Positions 47,306-55,545 of a stretch of DNA of 64,000 nucleotides are shown here, one piece after another. The notes under the pieces were generated by a model. The model saw only the letters and a list, made by a program, of their open reading frames with translations, did no database searches and had not been told where the DNA came from. The DNA is taken from positions 105,209-169,208 of the forward strand of contig NZ_JAHWFK010000045.1 in the NCBI RefSeq assembly GCF_019710575.1, written 5' to 3'. How positions within the stretch are numbered: the first letter of the stretch is position 1; each line of letters begins with the position of its first letter. Origin of the DNA: Paractinoplanes polyasparticus (GTDB lineage: Bacteria; Actinomycetota; Actinomycetes; Mycobacteriales; Micromonosporaceae). The position numbers and the translations under genes were made by a program.

Positions 47306-48493
47306 TTACTCGTAGCGCAGGGCGTCGATGGGACGCAGGCGGGCAGCGCGGGCGGCGGGCAGGCCACCGAAGAACAGACCGATCGCGATCGAGACGCTCA
47401 GGGCCAGGGCGACCGAGCTGGGGACGATCACCGGTTGGACGCCGACGATCACGAAGCTGCTGCCGATCAGCGCGGCCACCACGCCGAGGGCGCCGCCGAT
47501 CACGCTGAGCAGGGTCGCCTCGATGAGGAACTGGGTCAGGATCGTGCGGCGGGGCGCGCCCAGCGCCTTGCGGATGCCGATCTCCCGGGTCCGCTCGGTC
47601 ACCGTGACCAGCATGATGTTGGTGATGCCGATGCCGCCGACGAGCAGGCTGATCGCGGCCACCGCCCCGAGCAGGGTGGTGAAGGTGTCGGCGGTCTCGG
47701 TCTGGGTCTCGAGCAGTTGCGAGGCATTCTGGATCCGGTACGGCGTACTGGTATTGCCGCCTACGTCCAGCTGCTGGTCGAGGATCGCCGACACCTGGGA
47801 CTGCACGGCGTCGACCTTGGCCGGGCCGGCCGCCTCGACCAGGATCGACGTGAGCGGGCCGTAGCCGGTGAGCACCTGCCGCACGGCGGTCAGTGGGGCC
47901 ACGGCGGTGTCGTTCGCGTCCTGGAAGCCGGTCGAGCTCTTCTGGTCGAGCACCCCGACCACGGTGAACAGCGCCCCGCCCACGGTGACCTGCTTGTCGA
48001 TCGGGTCGACGCCGGCGAACAGCTCCTCGGCCACGGTCTGCCCGATCACCACGACGCGCCGGCCCTGCGCCTCGTCGTCCGCGGTGAACGCCGCGCCCCG
48101 CCCGACCGGGGTGTTGGACGCGGTGAACCAGCTCGGCGTGGCGCCCACGAATGTGCTGACCTCGTGGTCGGAGCCCTCGTAGGTCACCGTGGCCGACGAG
48201 CTGACCACCGGTGACACCGACTTCACGTCGGGGGCGAGCACGGGATCGACCAGCGCGCCGGCCATCTTCTCGGTCAGCGCGGAGCCGGCGCGGCTCGTGC
48301 TCAACACGGTGATCGTGTTCGTGCCCAGCGCCTCGATGCGGTCGCTGATCGCCCGGGCCGAGCCGTTGCCGACCGCGACCAGCAGGATCACAGCGGCCAC
48401 CCCGATGAGGATGCCGAGCATGGTCAGCGACGAACGCAGCTTGTTGGCCGACAGCCCGCGCAGGGCGAAGCGGACGACTTCGGAGAAGGTCAT
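47306..48493 (-). CDS. MacB/FtsX-type ABC transporter permease
   Basis: A 395-aa permease with the classic MacB/FtsX layout: TM1 near residue 25, an extracellular MacB periplasmic core domain (about 50-270), and three more helices at the C-terminus (ISLLVGGIGITNIMLVTVTERTREIGIRKALGA). It works with the ATPase (4-bp overlap) and the membrane-fusion protein to move lipids, peptides or drugs outward or in mechanotransduction. Substrate unknown. Confidence 0.92.
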   Translation of the reverse strand: MTFSEVVRFALRGLSANKLRSSLTMLGILIGVAAVILLVAVGNGSARAISDRIEALGTNTITVLSTSRAGSALTEKMAGALVDPVLAPDVKSVSPVVSSSATVTYEGSDHEVSTFVGATPSWFTASNTPVGRGAAFTADDEAQGRRVVVIGQTVAEELFAGVDPIDKQVTVGGALFTVVGVLDQKSSTGFQDANDTAVAPLTAVRQVLTGYGPLTSILVEAAGPAKVDAVQSQVSAILDQQLDVGGNTSTPYRIQNASQLLETQTETADTFTTLLGAVAAISLLVGGIGITNIMLVTVTERTREIGIRKALGAPRRTILTQFLIEATLLSVIGGALGVVAALIGSSFVIVGVQPVIVPSSVALALSVSIAIGLFFGGLPAARAARLRPIDALRYE

Positions 48494-49194
48494 GCGACAC
48501 CCACCGGGCTCTGGCGGACGTCGTGGACGATCCGGCCGTCGACGAGACGGATCAGGCGTTTGGCGCGCGCGCCGACGTCGGGCTCGTGCGTGATGATCAC
48601 GATGGTGCGGCCGGCCGCGCTGAGTTGGTCGAACACCTGCAGCACGTCGTCGGTGGAGCGGCTGTCGAGGTTGCCGGTCGGCTCGTCGGCCAGCAGCAGG
48701 GCCGGCTCGGTGACCAGCGCCCGGGCCACCGCCACGCGCTGCTGCTGACCACCGGAGAGCTGGTTCGGTTCATGGCGGGCCCGGTCCGCGAGTCCGACCA
48801 CCTCCAGGGCGGCCAGGGCGCGGCGCCGTCGTTGTTTCGGCTTGATTCCGGCGTACGCGAGGGGAAGCTCGACGTTGGCCAGGGCGCTCGCGCGCGGGAT
48901 GAGGTTGAACGCCTGGAAGATGAACCCGATCAGCCGGTTACGGGCCAGGGCCAGCTGCCGGTCGGCCAGTTCGCTGACATCCACGCCGTCCAGCAGGTAG
49001 GCGCCCGAGGTCGGCACGTCGAGCGCGCCCAGGATGTTCATCAGGGTCGACTTGCCCGAGCCGGACGAACCCATGATCGCCACGTAGTCGCCGCGCCCGA
49101 CGGTCATCGACACGCCGCGCAGCGCGTGCACGGTGGCCTCGCCCTCGCCGTACCGCTTGGTGAGATTCCGCACGTCGAGGACCGGCCGGCTCAT
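48490..49194 (-). CDS. MacB/LolD-type ABC transporter ATPase
   Basis: A 234-aa ATPase: Walker A GSSGSGKST (residues 42-50), Q-loop FIFQAFNLIP, signature LSGGQQQR, Walker B ALLLADEPTGNLD, and switch His in IIITHEPDVG. LSGGQQQRVAVARAL and DEPTGNLDS are typical of the LolD/MacB group. ATG at 49194 overlaps the adaptor gene's stop, and its own stop overlaps the permease start. It energises the permease. Confidence 0.95.
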   Translation of the reverse strand: MSRPVLDVRNLTKRYGEGEATVHALRGVSMTVGRGDYVAIMGSSGSGKSTLMNILGALDVPTSGAYLLDGVDVSELADRQLALARNRLIGFIFQAFNLIPRASALANVELPLAYAGIKPKQRRRRALAALEVVGLADRARHEPNQLSGGQQQRVAVARALVTEPALLLADEPTGNLDSRSTDDVLQVFDQLSAAGRTIVIITHEPDVGARAKRLIRLVDGRIVHDVRQSPVGVA

Positions 49195-50354
49195 CGCGGG
49201 CCCCCGCCGCCCGGAAAGCCCCCGGTGCCGCCGCCCGAAAAGCCACCGGGGAAGCCCCCGCGGTTGCCCGTCTCCCCCGTCGTGGTGGACGTCGTCCGCA
49301 GCACGACGCGCTCCCCCGCCGACACCCCCGAGGTGATCTGGGTGGTGCTGTCGCCCTCCAGGCCGATCTCGACCGGGCGGACCTCCTCGGCGGCGCCGTT
49401 CAGCACGGTCACCGAGTGCCGATTCCCGACCGTGGTGATCGCCGAGGAGCTGACCATCAGGGCGTTCCGGACGGTGCCGGTGGTCACCGCGACGCTCACC
49501 GTCTGCCCGGCCTTGACGCCGGCCGGCACCTTGTCGAGCGAGAGCGTGACGCCGTACGTGACGACGTCTTCGGCGGTCGTGGCGGAGGGGTCGATCGCGC
49601 TGACCCGGCCCGTGGCCGACGTGCCGTCGAGCGCGTTCCACGTGATCGTGGCCGGCTGCTTCTCCTTGAGCCTGGTCGCGTCGGCCTCGGCGAAGGCGGC
49701 CGTGATCTGCATCTTCGTCAGGTCCTGGATCTCGACGAAGCCGGTGGACGAGGACGACTCGGGCTGCGCGGCCGACGCTTGGCCGCCGCTCCCGCTGGAG
49801 CCACCCCCGGACGAACTGCCCAGCGTGCCGTTGACCGCGGTGACCGTGCCGGCCATCGGCGCCGTGAGGACGGTGCCGTCGACCGCCGCCTCGGCCTCGT
49901 CCACCGCCAGTTCGGCCTGCTCGACCTCGTTCTCGGCATCGGACGTGTCGGAGCCGGCGTCCTCGGCCCGATCGACCGCGTCCTGGGCCGCGTCGAGGTC
50001 GGCGTTCGCCGCGTCCAGCAAGCGCTGCGCGTCGGCCGGGTCCACCCTCGCGAGCACCTGCCCCTTGGCGACCTTCTGACCGACCCGTACGGAGATGGAG
50101 GTGACGGTGCCGCCGGTGGCGAAGCTCGCGGTCGCCGTGCCGGCGCTCTCGACCGTCCCATCGGCGGTCACCGTCCTGGTGACTGTTCCCTCCTGCACGG
50201 CAACCGTGCGGGTCGAGGCGGCAGCGGCCGGTGTGTCGTCCCCGGCGAGGGTCCGGTAGGCCCAGAAACCCCCGGCCAGCAGGACGACGCCGAGGGCGGT
50301 GTTGACCGCCACCGCGGGACGTCGCAGGGTGAGGCGCGCAGGCATGCCGGACAC
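49191..50354 (-). CDS. Efflux membrane-fusion protein (HlyD/MacA-like)
   Basis: A 387-aa adaptor with one N-terminal anchor (about residues 14-35), barrel-sandwich hybrid halves (VSIRVGQKVAKGQVLARVD and TAPMAGTVTAVNGTLG), an Ala/Asp-rich helical hairpin between them, and a beta-barrel domain. The C-terminus is a Gly/Phe/Pro-rich tail (GGFPGGFSGGGTGG). Actinomycetes lack a canonical outer membrane, so it likely scaffolds the transporter outside the membrane. A regulatory box lies 25-44 bp upstream of the GTG. Confidence 0.9.
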   Translation of the reverse strand: MSGMPARLTLRRPAVAVNTALGVVLLAGGFWAYRTLAGDDTPAAAASTRTVAVQEGTVTRTVTADGTVESAGTATASFATGGTVTSISVRVGQKVAKGQVLARVDPADAQRLLDAANADLDAAQDAVDRAEDAGSDTSDAENEVEQAELAVDEAEAAVDGTVLTAPMAGTVTAVNGTLGSSSGGGSSGSGGQASAAQPESSSSTGFVEIQDLTKMQITAAFAEADATRLKEKQPATITWNALDGTSATGRVSAIDPSATTAEDVVTYGVTLSLDKVPAGVKAGQTVSVAVTTGTVRNALMVSSSAITTVGNRHSVTVLNGAAEEVRPVEIGLEGDSTTQITSGVSAGERVVLRTTSTTTGETGNRGGFPGGFSGGGTGGFPGGGGPR

Positions 50355-50378
50355 TGTGGCGGCCGGGCCTCGGAGGAG

Positions 50379-50398
50379 CTTCGGCGCAACCTGGGAGC
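50379..50398. promoter_or_regulatory. Response-regulator box upstream of the adaptor gene
   Basis: On the minus strand GCTCCCAGGTTGCGCCGAAG matches the 54131-54150 box at 17 of 20 positions. Half sites recur at 11-bp spacing, as expected for OmpR-family dimers. It sits between the sensor kinase stop and the adaptor start. Confidence 0.55.
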
Positions 50399-50402
50399 CA
50401 CC

Positions 50403-51908
50403 TCAGAGCGCGGTTGCCGGCAGCACCACCCGGAAGGTCGCGCCCCCGCCGGGCGCCGGATCGAGTTCGACCCAGCCGCCGTGGTCGTGCACCAGCGCGG
50501 CCGCGATGGACAGGCCCAGCCCGGAACCGCCGCCCTTGCCGCGGAAACGGCTGGGATCGGCACGGTAGAGCCGCTCGAAGACCCGCGGGGCGTGCTCGGC
50601 GGGAATCCCGGGCCCGTTGTCGGTCACCTCGAGCACCGCGACCTCGGCACCGACCGGCGTGACCACCCCGGAGACGACACTGCCGGGCGCCGGCGGCCGG
50701 GCGGGCATCACTCCCACCCGTACGGTGATCCGGGCGTTCTTCGGGGTGTGCTGGAGCGCGTTGGCGACCAGGTTGGTGGCGACCTGCCGCAGCGCGTGCT
50801 CGTCGCCCAGCACCGTGGCCGGGTCGAACGTGTCGTCGTCGTCGCGCAGGCCGGCCAGCAGCACAGTCCGCGCGGGCGCGCGGGCGTGCGCGTCCCGGAT
50901 CGTGTCGGCCGCCACCTCGAGCAGGTCGACCGGGCGCCGGGCCAGCGGGCGCTGCTGGTCGAGGCGGGCCAGCATCAGCATGTCCTCGACCAGCACGCTC
51001 ATCCGGCCCGCCTCCGACTCGATGCGGTCGAGCGCCGGGCCGGGCGTGACACCACCGCGCCGGTACAGCTCGGCGAAGCCGCGGATCGAGGTCAGCGGCG
51101 TACGCAGCTCGTGCGAGGCGTCGGCCAGGAACTGGCGCATCCGGCGCTCGGACGCGGTGCGGGCGCCGACCTCGGTCTCGATCCGGCCCAGCATCGAGTT
51201 GAGCGCCAGGCCGAGGCGGCCCGGTTCGGTGTGCGGATCCGTGTCGGCCACCCGGCCGCTCAGGTTGCCCGCCGAGATGTCGGCGGCCAGGCGTTCCATG
51301 GCGGTCAAGGGCCGCAACCCCAGCCGTACGACGAAAGCCGCGCCCAGACCGAGCAGGCCCAGCACCAGCACGCTCACGCCGAGGTCGATCAGCAGCAGGT
51401 GGTCGGTCGTCTGGTCCACTTCGGCCAGTGAGACCCCGGCCACCGTGAAGCCGTCGTCGTTCGCGTTCGCGACGGCGATCATCCGCCACTCGGTGCTGCC
51501 GTCGCTGGAGCTGACGGTGTACGGACCGTCGGTGCTCAGCTCGCTCGTCACGGGGATCGGCGGCCGGCCGAGGTCGGCCGACGAGCTGAACTCCGGGATC
51601 AGCACGCCGTTGCCGTCGCACCGGTAGATGACCTGGTCGGGGCCGAGGTTCTTCAGCGGCTTGGCGTCGTCGGGACGGGCGTACCGGGAGTAGCGGGCGC
51701 CGGGCAGAGTCGGCGAGACGGTGTAGTCGGGCGGCGGCTTGGCCAGCACGCGGGACATGCCGCGCAGCTGGTCGTCGATGCGGGCCTCCAGGTAGGAGCG
51801 GATCAGCAGCAACCCGGCGACGTTGGCGCTGAGCAGCGCGACCGCGGTGAGGACTCCCACCACGAGCACGAGGCGGGAACGAAGGGTCCAGTGGGTCCAA
51901 CGCCGCAT
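50403..51908 (-). CDS. Sensor histidine kinase (two-component)
   Basis: A 501-aa kinase: TM1 (about residues 13-36), extracellular sensor of about 140 residues, TM2 (about 170-192), HAMP, dimerisation H-box ASHELRTPLTSIRGFAELYR, and an ATPase domain with N-box (NLVANALQHTP), DNGPGIP and GKGGGSGLGLSI. The ATG at 51908 is one base after the response regulator's stop. It probably senses an envelope signal and controls the export genes. Confidence 0.94.
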   Translation of the reverse strand: MRRWTHWTLRSRLVLVVGVLTAVALLSANVAGLLLIRSYLEARIDDQLRGMSRVLAKPPPDYTVSPTLPGARYSRYARPDDAKPLKNLGPDQVIYRCDGNGVLIPEFSSSADLGRPPIPVTSELSTDGPYTVSSSDGSTEWRMIAVANANDDGFTVAGVSLAEVDQTTDHLLLIDLGVSVLVLGLLGLGAAFVVRLGLRPLTAMERLAADISAGNLSGRVADTDPHTEPGRLGLALNSMLGRIETEVGARTASERRMRQFLADASHELRTPLTSIRGFAELYRRGGVTPGPALDRIESEAGRMSVLVEDMLMLARLDQQRPLARRPVDLLEVAADTIRDAHARAPARTVLLAGLRDDDDTFDPATVLGDEHALRQVATNLVANALQHTPKNARITVRVGVMPARPPAPGSVVSGVVTPVGAEVAVLEVTDNGPGIPAEHAPRVFERLYRADPSRFRGKGGGSGLGLSIAAALVHDHGGWVELDPAPGGGATFRVVLPATAL

Positions 51909-51909
51909 G

Positions 51910-52638
51910 TCAGTCGTCGCTACGCGGCAGGCGCAGCGAGTAGCCGACGCCGCGGACGGTGTGGATGAGCGGCGGGCCGACCTTGTCGATCTTGCGGCGC
52001 AGGTAGTAGACGTACGACTCGACGATGCGCCCGTCGCCGCCGAAGTCGTACTTCCACACCCGGTCCAGGATCTGCGCCTTGCTGACCACCCGGCCCGCAT
52101 TGATCAGCAGGTACTTCAGCAGGTTGAACTCGGTCGGCGAGAGGTCGGCGACGCGGCCCGCCCGGCGCACCTCGTGGGCGTCCTCGTCCATCTCGAGGTC
52201 GGCGTAGCGCAGCACCCCACCGGCCGGCGCCGCGTCCGGCTCACCGTGGGTGCGGCGCAGAATGGCGCGGATCCGCAGCACGACCTCTTCCAGGCTGAAC
52301 GGCTTGGTGACGTAGTCGTCGGCCCCGGCCGAGAGGCCGGCGATGCGGTCCTCCCGGGCGTCGCGCGCGGAGAGGAACAGGACCGGCACCCGCGAGCCGG
52401 TGGCCCGCAGCCGCCTGGCCACGTCGAAGCCGTCCAGGTCGGGCAGCATCACGTCGAGGACGACGAGGTCGGGCTCGAACTCCTCGACCACGACCAGGGC
52501 GCGGTGGCCGGTCTCGGCCACACGGACGTCGAACTCGACGAGGCGCAGGGTCGCGCTGAGCAGCGCGGAGATGTTGGGCTCGTCGTCGACGACCAGCACC
52601 TTGGCGGTGCGCGTCGCGGCGCGGGATTCAGTCAGCAC
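51910..52638 (-). CDS. OmpR-family response regulator
   Basis: A 242-aa regulator: receiver domain with acidic pair VVDDE, phospho-acceptor Asp62 (VVLDVMLPDLDG) and Lys in YVTKPFS, then a winged-helix DNA-binding domain (LSPTEFNLLKYLLINAGRVVSKAQILDRVW ... YVYYLRRKI). Paired with the adjacent sensor kinase. A TTC-TAGG 11-bp tandem box lies just upstream, suggesting autoregulation, and related boxes occur at two other promoters in the cluster. Confidence 0.94.
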   Translation of the reverse strand: MLTESRAATRTAKVLVVDDEPNISALLSATLRLVEFDVRVAETGHRALVVVEEFEPDLVVLDVMLPDLDGFDVARRLRATGSRVPVLFLSARDAREDRIAGLSAGADDYVTKPFSLEEVVLRIRAILRRTHGEPDAAPAGGVLRYADLEMDEDAHEVRRAGRVADLSPTEFNLLKYLLINAGRVVSKAQILDRVWKYDFGGDGRIVESYVYYLRRKIDKVGPPLIHTVRGVGYSLRLPRSDD

Positions 52639-52659
52639 GTCGAAGGAGTACCAACGCCG

Positions 52660-52679
52660 CCTAGGAATTGCCTATGAAC
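52660..52679. promoter_or_regulatory. Response-regulator box upstream of its own gene
   Basis: On the minus strand GTTCATAGGCAATTCCTAGG contains two TTCnTAGG units 11 bp apart, a weaker match (11 of 20) to the 54131-54150 box but with the same spacing. Confidence 0.45.
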
Positions 52680-52698
52680 TTGTGTGGAGTCAGCTGTA

Positions 52699-54039
52699 TC
52701 ACCACGTGCGGGCTATCTCGTCACCCGCCGACAAGCCCTTGATGATCTCGGTGTACTGGTCGCCGCGCAGCCCGATCGTCACCTCGATCGTCGCGTTGCC
52801 CTTCCGGACGACGCCCTTGTCGCCGGCCACGTCGTGAACGGCGGCGCTGGGCACGCGCAGCACCCCACTCCTGGCGCCGGTCGTCACGCGGACCGAGGCG
52901 CTCCGGCCCACCAGCAGATCCTCGGGTTTGTCGTCGAACGAGAGCACCACGCCGTAGCGAACCATCGTGCCGTCGCTGGTGCCGACGGGGTCGACCTGCA
53001 CGACGGCGGCGTGGAACTCGGCGCCCGCCCGGTCGGCCAGAGTGACGACGGCCTTCTGCCGCACGGCCAGGCAGTCGGCGTCGGCCTCGGGGAAGTCCGC
53101 GCTGATCTGCATGTCGTGGACGTCGGCCAGCGTTATGAAGCTGTTACCGGCGGTGACCTGGCTGCCGACCTTGCCGCTCACGCTGAGGACACGGCCCGCG
53201 ATGGGCGCCTTGATCGTCGCGCCGGCCAGGGCGTCCTCGGCGTTCTCGAGGCCCGTTCTGGCCTTGGTGACCCGCTGCTCTGCGCTGAGGATGGCGTCGC
53301 CGCCACCCTGCTGGGTGCCACCTTGCTGACCGCCGCCTTGCCGGGCACCGCCGCTCGCGGTGCAACTCGCCCCGGAGCCTGGGTTTCCGCTCGGGCTGCC
53401 GCCGGCGGACCGTCCGGGTGCCGCGGTTGCGGTCGGGGCGGCGCTTCGCGTGGGCGTGGCGCCTCCCGGGGGCGTGGCGCTTCGTGTTGGCGTGGCGCTT
53501 CGTGTCGGTGTGACGCTTCGCGTCGGTGTGGGCGTGCTGCTCGTCGGTTTCGGCATGGCGCCGGGGCTGACCGAGCGCGTCTGCGCCGTGGTGGCAGCAA
53601 CATACCCTGCGGCTGTGTTCGAGCCGCAGCCGTTGCCGGTTCCGGAGTTCGCGGCATCGTCCCGAGCCTCGGCGAGCGCGTCCTCCGCGTCGTCCAGCGA
53701 ATCCTGCGCGTCGCCGACCGCCTCGGCCGCGTCCGTGTCGTCGACCTTGGCCAGCACCTGACCCGCGGTGACGCTGGTCCCGGCCCGCACGGCGACACTC
53801 TCGACCGTGCCGGCAACCGAGAACGAGAGGCTGCGCGTCTGCGCCGGCTGCACCGTGCCCGTGGTCGCCACCTCGGTCGTCACCGTGCCTTTGTCCACGG
53901 CCACGGTCTCGGCCCCCTCCGGTTCGTCGGTGGCATCTGCCGTCACCGCCCGCACCACCCCGAACCCGGCGAGTGCGAGCACAACGACCGCCACCGCACC
54001 CCAGATCCAGCGCCGCCGGCCGCCCAGTGCTTCACCCAT
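52699..54039 (-). CDS. Second HlyD/MacA-like membrane-fusion protein
   Basis: A 446-aa adaptor: basic N-terminus and anchor (about residues 9-30), first lipoyl half (VRAGTSVTAGQVLAKVD), helical hairpin, second lipoyl half (IKAPIAGRVLSVSGKVGSQV) and beta-barrel. An insert of about 100 residues between the hairpin arms is low-complexity: TPTRSA-type hexapeptide repeats, then Gly/Gln-rich. It is first in the cluster on the minus strand, 60 bp before the response regulator, with no ABC genes of its own, so it may share the transporter downstream. Confidence 0.85.
   Translation of the reverse strand: MGEALGGRRRWIWGAVAVVVLALAGFGVVRAVTADATDEPEGAETVAVDKGTVTTEVATTGTVQPAQTRSLSFSVAGTVESVAVRAGTSVTAGQVLAKVDDTDAAEAVGDAQDSLDDAEDALAEARDDAANSGTGNGCGSNTAAGYVAATTAQTRSVSPGAMPKPTSSTPTPTRSVTPTRSATPTRSATPPGGATPTRSAAPTATAAPGRSAGGSPSGNPGSGASCTASGGARQGGGQQGGTQQGGGDAILSAEQRVTKARTGLENAEDALAGATIKAPIAGRVLSVSGKVGSQVTAGNSFITLADVHDMQISADFPEADADCLAVRQKAVVTLADRAGAEFHAAVVQVDPVGTSDGTMVRYGVVLSFDDKPEDLLVGRSASVRVTTGARSGVLRVPSAAVHDVAGDKGVVRKGNATIEVTIGLRGDQYTEIIKGLSAGDEIARTW
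53435..53524. repeat. 18-bp tandem repeat in adaptor gene
   Basis: Five 18-bp units (53435, 53453, 53471, 53489, 53507) encode TPTRSA-like hexapeptides in an otherwise non-conserved insert of the second adaptor. Units three and four differ at one base. Confidence 0.85.
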
Positions 54040-54084
54040 GGCCGGGAAGTGTCATGTCTCCTCCTCGCCGCCGCCTCCAACCCA

Positions 54085-54104
54085 CCTCGAAGTTCCCTCG
54101 GAGA
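54085..54104. promoter_or_regulatory. Response-regulator box, minus-facing copy
   Basis: CCTCGAAGTTCCCTCGGAGA carries two CCTCGnAG units 11 bp apart. Its reverse complement resembles the 54131 box (15 of 20), so the divergent promoter has two inverted boxes, one for each direction. Confidence 0.5.
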
Positions 54105-54130
54105 GGGTGGACACAGGACGCGCACATGAG

Positions 54131-54152
54131 GCTCCGAGGTTGCTCCGAGGCT
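54131..54152. promoter_or_regulatory. Response-regulator box, plus-facing copy
   Basis: GCTCCGAGGTT (54131-54141) is followed directly by GCTCCGAGGCT (54142-54152), a near-perfect tandem 11-mer. This head-to-tail geometry is typical for OmpR/PhoB-type binding. Confidence 0.6.
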
Positions 54153-54222
54153 GCGCCCACGTGGCGGCGAGGTGGGGCGGCTTAGGTCTGTGCGACATCC
54201 GCGGCCGAGGAAAGAAGGCATC

Positions 54223-54816
54223 GTGACCAGAGCCGGTTCTCAGGTGTACCGCCGGGCGGCGGGGCTGATCGTGGCTACTGCTGCTGTCCTGTTCGCCGCG
54301 GCCTGCGGGGGCGGGTCGGATTCCGACGGGGCCGGCGGGGGTGCTACCGCGGGCGGCGAGCGGAACAACGCTTTCACCGCGTACACCGAATGTCTGCAGA
54401 AGAACGGCGTCACCGTCACCATGCCGCCGGGCGGGTCCCGGACGCGGCCGTCGGGTGGGCCCGATGGCGCCGGCTTCCCGTCGGGGATGCCGCGGCCGGA
54501 CGGTAGCGCCGGTGCTCCGCGGCCGGAACGCAGCGGCGGCTTCCCGGGCGGGGCAATGTTCGGCAAGCCGGACGGTGTCGACGACGCGACCTGGCAGAAG
54601 GCGCAGGAGGCGTGCTCGTCGCTGCGGCCCTCCGGACGGCCCGGCGGCGGCGACGGCAACCGGGGTGACGGGCGGAACGCCGCCTATGAGAACTGCCTCA
54701 AGGAGAACGGCGTCACCGACCCGTCCCGGCTGGACACCAGCGATGCCACGGTGAAGAAGGCTGTCGAGACTTGCAAGGTGCTCCGGCCGGCAGCGAGCGC
54801 CACGCCGACCGCCTGA
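54223..54816 (+). CDS. Secreted lipoprotein with duplicated Cys motif
   Basis: A 197-aa predicted lipoprotein: signal peptide ends LFAAAC (about Cys28), then Gly/Ser/Asp linker. Two similar segments follow: AYTECLQKNGVTVT (about residue 53) and AYENCLKENGVTDP (about 161), each with a further Cys about 35 or 25 residues later (EACSSLRP, ETCKVLRP), which suggests two small disulfide-linked modules. The middle is Pro/Gly-rich. It is divergent from the export operon, with shared boxes, so it is probably in the same regulon. GTG at 54223 has GAAGG upstream. Confidence 0.75.
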   Translation: MTRAGSQVYRRAAGLIVATAAVLFAAACGGGSDSDGAGGGATAGGERNNAFTAYTECLQKNGVTVTMPPGGSRTRPSGGPDGAGFPSGMPRPDGSAGAPRPERSGGFPGGAMFGKPDGVDDATWQKAQEACSSLRPSGRPGGGDGNRGDGRNAAYENCLKENGVTDPSRLDTSDATVKKAVETCKVLRPAASATPTA

Positions 54817-54823
54817 GAATGCT

Positions 54824-54871
54824 CCGCGCCGGCGCTGCCGCAGGCCCCCCGTGACGGCAGCGTCGGCGCGG
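54824..54871. terminator. Long hairpin after lipoprotein gene
   Basis: CCGCGCCGGCGCTGCCG (54824-54840) pairs with CGGCAGCGTCGGCGCGG (54855-54871): 17 bp with one G-U, 14-base loop, starting 8 bp after the stop. A strong terminator for the lipoprotein gene. Confidence 0.8.
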
Positions 54872-54889
54872 CCCGTGTTCGCGCTCCCT

Positions 54890-54927
54890 TCGCAGGCCGG
54901 CGCGCTGCCCTCGCAGGCCGGCGCGCT
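54890..54927. repeat. Short direct repeat, 21-bp period
   Basis: TCGCAGGCCGGCGCGCT occurs at 54890-54906 and again at 54911-54927 in the convergent gap. No function is apparent. Confidence 0.8.
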
Positions 54928-54975
54928 CGTCCCGTCGGCTCTCCCCGAAGCCGAACCGGGCCGGGGCCCGCGGTG

Positions 54976-55461
54976 TCAGTAGCGGCGGGACTGTTCGTTG
55001 AGCTGGGACCAGCGGCCGGCGCGGTCGCGGCGGCGGCAGGCGACCAGGTGGCCGGCGAGGATGGCGGGCTGGCCGCCGCGGACGCAGGCGTCGGCGCCGG
55101 CGGTCAGCACACCGGCCACCATTTCGGCCGGGGCCTCCTCGTCGACCAGGGCGACGATCATCGAGCGGCGCGGCAGGACGCGGCGGGCCGTCTCGACGTC
55201 GTGGACGTGGCCCGCGGCGATCAGCACGATCTCGTCGGCGCCGATGTCGTCGAGGTCGGCTGCCCGGCGCAGGGACCAGCCGGGCGGCAGGTGCTGGGGC
55301 AGGCCGGCCACGCGACCGGGATGACCGAGATAGGCCACGACGGGCAGGGCACCGGCCACGGTGGCGGGCAGGCCGGCCGGGTTGATCGGCAGGTCGGTCG
55401 CGGTCGCGGTGAAGTCGCGGTGGCCGGTGTTGCTGTTCAGCGAAACGAGCACGGAGCTCAT
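54976..55461 (-). CDS. Receiver-like hypothetical protein lacking phospho-acceptor
   Basis: About 161 aa from the ATG at 55461 (longer starts exist in frame). The second half follows a response-regulator receiver pattern (DIGADEIVLIAAG, MIVALVDEEAPAEMVAGVLTAGADACVRG, then an RRR helix). The TAGADACVRGG segment sits where AGADDYLxKP normally lies, so the conserved Lys and acidic cluster are missing. A phosphorylation-independent pseudo-receiver is inferred. The N-terminus is unlike any domain I recognise. Confidence 0.6.
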   Translation of the reverse strand: MSSVLVSLNSNTGHRDFTATATDLPINPAGLPATVAGALPVVAYLGHPGRVAGLPQHLPPGWSLRRAADLDDIGADEIVLIAAGHVHDVETARRVLPRRSMIVALVDEEAPAEMVAGVLTAGADACVRGGQPAILAGHLVACRRRDRAGRWSQLNEQSRRY

Positions 55462-55545
55462 CCCCCTTTCGGCGGGCTTTCGGTACCCCTTCACCATTCG
55501 CCCGCCGGCTGAGTCACCCATGTGCCCTGCCTGTGGGTTCGCTGT

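Noticed and set aside
48490..51900. Long minus-strand frame of over 1100 codons joining adaptor, ATPase and kinase regions
   Set aside because: It contains the real ATPase only in its last part; the rest is an out-of-frame reading of the kinase and adaptor genes.
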